64,000 nucleotides of DNA from Calliphora vicina. Its lineage: Eukaryota; Arthropoda; Insecta; Diptera; Calliphoridae. Positions 58,894-64,000 of this stretch are shown piece after piece. The position numbers and the translations under genes were made by a program. The stretch spans positions 21,145,701-21,209,700 of the forward strand of contig NC_088783.1 of the NCBI RefSeq assembly GCF_958450345.1. Reading direction: 5' to 3'. Positions within the stretch are counted from its first letter, which is position 1; each line of letters starts with the position of its first letter. Below the pieces are notes generated by a model. It was not told the DNA's origin and did no database searches. It was given only the letters and a program-made list of their open reading frames with translations.

Positions 58894-59181
58894 TTCAAAT
58901 CTCCTCAGAAAAGCTCATCAATTTCCCAGTGTAAATTATTGCTGGTCAAGATAAACAAACCTATTTTGGATTGTTCCAAACCATCCATTAGCTGTAATAA
59001 TTCGTTTTTAAAACGTTTAGAGAACTCATGATCGCTACAACGATCTCGTTTCCGGGTTAAAACCTCAATTTCATCAAAGAATATTATGGAAGGAGAATGT
59101 TTTAAGGCCACATGGAACAGTAACTTAAACAGTCTGAGAAACCACTATGCTGGAGGTTATATTGAAAAAGTTTACCTTGTT
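58894..59181 (-). pseudogene. Truncated duplicate of the katanin-like gene
   Basis: This segment matches 54,906-55,215 of the intact gene, about codons 264-367, on the same strand. The Walker B part is still readable (KHSPSIIFFDEIEVLTRKRD), as is NELLQLMDGLEQS. It lacks Walker A. About 20 bp are deleted where the pore-loop codons should be, and a 1-bp loss lies near 58,914, where AAAAAAGCTTCATC has become AAAAGCTCATC. Protein-level similarity remains high, so the duplication looks fairly recent. With neither start nor full ATPase domain it is almost certainly non-functional. Confidence 0.9.
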
Positions 59182-60912
59182 TTTGCTTATTGGATTGTAA
59201 TTTTGTAGTGTTTTTGGATACTTTACTGTCTGTATATAATTGATATTAATAACGTAAAGTCACTATTTCGAAAACAGTCTGAACTGCAAGGGATGTTTAA
59301 GAAAAAAACATTGATGTTTGAAAGTTTCAACTTAAAACGAGTGTTACTTATTTCAAAATACACACCTTAAATCAAATAGTAATCCTGATATAATATTCAA
59401 CAAAATTCATATTGTGGTTCAATTAAATAACTGTACATATATAAAATATTTGAATTTTTATTTTAAGTATTTAAATCTAAATTGATATAACATTATTGGT
59501 TTTAACAATCCTACCTATTTATTACAATTTGATTGGTTTATATTTTTACATTTTTTGAAAGCATAATGAATTGTACTGTAAATGAATAACCATTATCCTT
59601 AATGCCAAATTATTTATTGTTAATAATGCTTGCAATTGTTAAGTATAAATAAACAGAGTTTTCAAAAGCAAAATCAAACAAATATTCGAAACTCACAGAA
59701 ATTTACAGACCAAAAAAATTAAAAAATTTACTACCCCATTAAAACAGAATTTCAATGAATTTCTCTATATACTGCATGAATGAATAACTTAAAAGCCAAA
59801 CAGATTACCTACGCTTTCTAAATTTTTCAAAATTTTATTTCGAAACATTTGCTAGGTTTTTAAATATTTTTGTATGCTTAAAATCCATATAATAACATTT
59901 GTCTAGGCATTAAATTCTAAATGAAAAAAAAAGTATTCTAAATTATCACTTATGTTTTAGTTAGTTAATCTATTTGACAATTTAGGCATTCATGTTTACA
60001 TTAATAAGATTTTCGCAATAATGCAAACATTTTAGGTTGACCAGAAAAGAAATAAGATAAAAGGTTTTCCCCTTAAAATATCAGCAGAGTTATTGTGTAA
60101 TTCGATTCGAAAAGAATATTATTGGAATATTTATACATGGAAATACGAAAATGTTTTCTTTTCAATCAAACTACACAATAACCTCCCAGAATTTTGGCAA
60201 CAAACAGATGGAAAATTGTTGAATGAAGACATTTTTCAGATTTCAGTTTTTTAAAAAATTCTAAAACTTTTAAGAATTAAAAAATTTCGTAATTTTTCTT
60301 TTCTGTTAACCCTACCCATGCACCAATAATAATCCTACACACTCCCGAAAAAACCTACCCACAAAATGACGATAATTAGCTAACAAAAATGTACAAATGC
60401 ATGTATCATTAAATTGAATTGGTATTGATGGATTATAACCCATCAGAGAGAGAAAAAAAAATATAAATATTAAAACTGATTCTATTCATGCCATGAGGCA
60501 TTATTTGCATTACAATTCATTGCACTCCTCTGGTTGCAGTTTCCCTTCTAATATTTGATAATCCCATTTTTATTATTCATCAATAATAGAGATTTTTTTT
60601 TTTGCAAAATGTTATGCCAAACATAAAACTAATATTGTTTAGTTACGTCAACAATTGCAATTGAATAAAACTATGCATACATAAATATTTTGTGCAAATA
60701 AATATTTTGCCAAATTCTTTTTTCCTTTTTTTGTAAATGAAAAATTTAAATGACGCTTGAATTTTATTTTTAAAAGTAAAAAGAAATTTGTTTAATATTT
60801 TTGAATTTTTATTTTCGTAAATAAAATTTTAGTGGCTCTAAAGCTAAATAAAAATCAAATTTTAAAGCAAGAAGTTTACAAAACGTTCCTCAATGGTTCT
60901 GGAGCTAAATTA
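59182..60912. other. AT-rich non-coding stretch
   Basis: Nothing is recognised here. Confidence 0.5.
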
Positions 60913-61314
60913 AATCGTTTATTGCAAAAACCAGTCAAGCAATAAAATTTTTGATTTTGAGTTAATCAAAGAAAACTTCCTATCAACCTAAAAATTACTT
61001 TTAGCTGTGGGCCATTGAATAATATTCCCATAAAACTCTATCCTTGTAAATCTTTTATTTTTTTCACATTTATTGAGATCTACAACATTTATGAATAAAT
61101 AATAGATAGGGTCTAATATCACATAGTATAAAATAAATCACTTGACTTCTTTCTGCAGTAAATATGGATTTATAAGCATTGCTTCATAATAATAGAGGGC
61201 AGTATTTATTTATTTTTTTCATTAAACGATTCATTTATCTTTACAAAACAGTAATCGTCCAATAACTCAATTTTGGATTTTTTGTGTCTTGACTGGTTTT
61301 TGAAATAAACGATT
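60913..61314. repeat. TIR element, short copy
   Basis: The left end AATCGTTTATTGCAAAAACC then AGTCAAG and the right end CTTGACTGGTTTTTGAAATA then AACGATT are inverted repeats over 27 bp with one mismatch. The 402-bp element has no coding frame. A longer, inverted relative is at 31,369-32,064. Confidence 0.75.
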
Positions 61315-61654
61315 CAATTAAGCTAGGCCTTTAGCCAAATAATATCTCTGCTCCAGACTTTTTCAGCATTTTTTCATACCTACTTATCTTTGGTAACAAA
61401 TTTTACTAGCAGTTTCCAGCACACGATCGAAGTTGAGTGAACTTGTTCACTTAACTTACTCTATTGAGTTCTTATCTATTTATGTAAATTTGGGAAAATA
61501 TTAATTATAGCCGATCAAAACTGTCAAAAAAAAAAATCAGCAAAAAGTTTATTTATTTAGAGCTCATGTAAAATGGATTATTGATTAAATAAAATGAAAT
61601 ATTTTTTTAATTTTATTAATATTGGGTATATGACTTTAAACATTTGTACAATAT

Positions 61655-62490
61655 AAATTTACTCAAAATATTGGCCATTTTTAGCTATGACCTTTTCCCA
61701 TATTTCTGGCAACATATGGATCTTGAGCCAAAAGAACTGTTCATATTTTGAGGCCAAGAACAAATATCGGATACTCTATTATGAAGTGAAGCGTATCCCA
61801 GAGAGAGTGTTCTACATCGATCAAAACAAATAGTCGTCAGACTGATCATTGTAAATACTTTTTAACAGGTATTGCAACATGTGGTCATGATGGAATATTA
61901 CGGTTCTTTACAGGTTCGCTGTGATGGTGTGGTTAGATTTCAGCAGCTCATAATAGATAGCACCCTTTTTCTCCCACCAAATACAGAGAATTACCTCAGC
62001 GCCATGGATATTTGGCTTTGGTGTCGATTTGACTGGTTGACCGGGCTTCACACACGATCTCTGACGCTTCAGGTTAGCGTAATGGATCCATTTTTTATCG
62101 CAAGTAATGATTCGGTGCAAAACTGATTTTCTTCAGAGTCTCTTGGCTTCAATTCACTGCTTTTGGTTGAATCCTGCGCTTGTACATGTTTTGAAATTGC
62201 TGATTGAGTAGCTCCCAATTATTTTGCAAGCTCTTGTTAAGTTTTACAACAATCTTCATGAAGTAATAACTCCAATTATTGGACTTCAACCTATTTAGGC
62301 TGGCCTGGGCGATCTTTGTCTTCCACCAATTCTGAACCCCACAAACCATCTCTCGCACATTGAAACCGATGGAACACATTCACCATATGCTTTGGTGAGC
62401 AATCGGTGTGCTTCAGCGGCCCTTTTTCAAATTAAAGAAGTAAAGCAAAACTTCCCGCATATAGCGCTTTGTTGGTACAAAATTCGACAT
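61655..62490 (-). pseudogene. Mariner transposase relic
   Basis: The minus strand starts MSNFVPTKRYMREVLLYFFN then LKK, a mauritiana-type mariner N terminus. After several frame breaks it gives HRIITCDKKWIHYANLKRQ, VKSTPKPNIHGAEVILCIWW and YYELLKSNHTITANL, the block around the first catalytic aspartate. The next block (PHVAIPVKKYL) has a stop where the second aspartate motif H-D-N should be, and the C terminus is recognisable as MGKGHS, stop, KWPIF near 61,680. Length is about that of a full 345-residue transposase, so this is a nearly full-length but dead copy. Terminal repeats were not identified with confidence. Confidence 0.87.
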
Positions 62491-64000
62491 TTGCGAAGCA
62501 AACAAAACTTTGTTGTTTACACTATAATGTTGAATAACTAAGTGAGAATAAATGACAGATATGTGCACATCAAAATGACATATAAGTTATTAAAGACAAA
62601 AACCTCGTTTCAGAGATACGCTATTTGTATTGAATATATTGTTATATTATATTTGGTAAAAGGTTATGTTTTAGAAATAAAGTTTCCATTGTTTTTTCAC
62701 TCACTGTTGTGCGGCTATGCTAAGTTGTGTCAGGAAACATAGTGAAGTACCAGAATATTAAAATTTTTAACTCTTTACTTGGTAATAAACGTTTGAATAG
62801 TAAAGTCAAAAATAACTCCTACAACTAAGTAATTTACAAGGAATTAAAAATAATAAACTTATTGGCATAAGTACAGCCAACATTTTCAGTCTCTGCCTTT
62901 AAACAAATTTCTTAAAATACTTTTTTTCTTTGTTTTCCCCAGCTATTTCCTGAAAATATTTTCAAGAATTCTTTATAAGTTATAAAACCCACCTTGAATA
63001 ATACACTTCTGTATCTTCAAGTTCATTCTGTACCTTTTAATTAATAAATTTCTTACATATCAGCAATTAAAATCCTTGATAAAAGTCCTTCTGGTTTACA
63101 GTTTTTTTTTTTCTTAATTTTCTCTCTTATTGTCAGGATCTTACATACTTATTTTGTGGAGCTTAAAATCTCAAAAACATTTTATGCTAAAGGATTTCTT
63201 TAATATTGAATACATTGATACAAAAACATATATAAAAGTAAAACCATAGACAAATACACATAGATCGGAAACTCTCCTCACAAAGACCTATCTCAGCTGC
63301 CAAAACCCTAAGTGGTGAGAATGTATTAGTAAAAATAACTATATGAAAATAAGAATTTGTATGTGAGATTTTTTTGATTAGAGTTTTTTTTGCTAGTTTC
63401 CGCTCTATGTGTGTTACTCTATGAGTATTATAGTTATTATAATAATATTATTAGTTTACCTCATTGTGTGTTTAATAATTTCTTTAACCAAAAAGAAATC
63501 TTTATTATGACACTCGAAATTATTAAATACAAATGTAAATGTGGTTGTATATGTTAAATACACCTACATACATACATACATAGATACTTAAATATGTATG
63601 AGTATATGCTTAAGCTAGAGAAAGAAGTAGAATTTATATTTGTAATTTTTTTTTTGTTTTGTCTATTAAAACATAAAATGAAGCAATTATCTAGTATTAC
63701 GAAATACGAAAGATCTGTGTTGAAGAAAATGTAAAAAAAGAATTACAACAACCAGACACTCTAGACACAAAAACATTTGCTTTACTTTCTTCTAAATATA
63801 ATAAGCTTTTTTCAATGAAATATATATTTCCTTCAATGGAAAATGAAAATGAAAATAATAATAAAGTTTAAGTACAAGTAGTATTAGTTTTTTTTACACA
63901 CATACACATTATTAAACTATATATAAGTAAATACATACTATGTATAGTATGTAAACTTGTGTGTGAGTATATGTAGGTTTATATACTTGAAAACAAAAGG
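62491..64000. other. AT-rich non-coding stretch
   Basis: Nothing is recognised. The first 150-200 bp may be the 5' untranslated part and end of the mariner copy. Confidence 0.5.

Overview
The window looks like one contig from a higher fly (Brachycera, probably a calyptrate such as a blow fly or house-fly relative). It is very AT-rich, with long non-coding stretches, CAA/CAG microsatellites, mini-me/DINE-like repeats with GTCY-type microsatellites, a mauritiana-type mariner relic and a fly-like intronless katanin-like gene. The genus is an inference; no sequence search was possible.

Only two protein-coding units are well supported, both between 52.3 and 56.0 kb. On the + strand, an exon of about 1.2 kb (52,364-53,592) encodes a serine-rich basic protein with an N-terminal hydrophobic anchor and two FFAT-like motifs. 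It probably continues by splicing. On the - strand, an intact single-exon gene (54,588-56,006) encodes a LisH plus AAA+ ATPase of the katanin p60 A-like 2 (KATNAL2) type. The two converge across a 17-bp minisatellite. A broken fragment of the KATNAL2 gene lies about 3 kb further on (58,894-59,181).

The rest is non-coding and crowded with mobile-element remains. Relics with readable coding sequence are a jockey-like LINE end (2.1-2.5 kb), four short pieces of a Tc1/mariner-superfamily transposase (6.2, 22.4, 29.3, 31.1 kb) and a mariner transposase (61.7-62.5 kb). Non-autonomous elements with visible ends or target-site duplications are an 871-bp hAT-like element with a perfect 8-bp duplication (25.9 kb), three copies of a 116-127-bp TWA-flanked MITE (16.7, 17.1, 38.7 kb), a 548-bp TA-flanked element (39.3 kb), a 2-kb TTAA-flanked piggyBac-like element (49.4 kb), and several foldback families (1.3/45.1, 23, 30.2, 31.4/60.9, 40.9 kb). 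Mini-me/DINE-like elements occur at 6.7-8.1, 17.4-18.1, 36.9 and 46.0 kb; the 17-kb copy contains a tRNA-derived SINE.

Tandem repeats are prominent: two 12-bp GACTATGGACTA arrays (37.5-38.2 and 42.2-43.7 kb, the second with a roughly 270-bp higher-order unit), the 17-bp array between the genes, and a 367-bp dimer present in two dispersed copies (47.2 and 56.5 kb). A short motif, GCCTACWTTTAGG, recurs about 16 times on both strands between 10 and 22 kb and is not explained by any recognised feature. I see no rRNA, tRNA gene, CRISPR array or operon, and no defence-type gene system.
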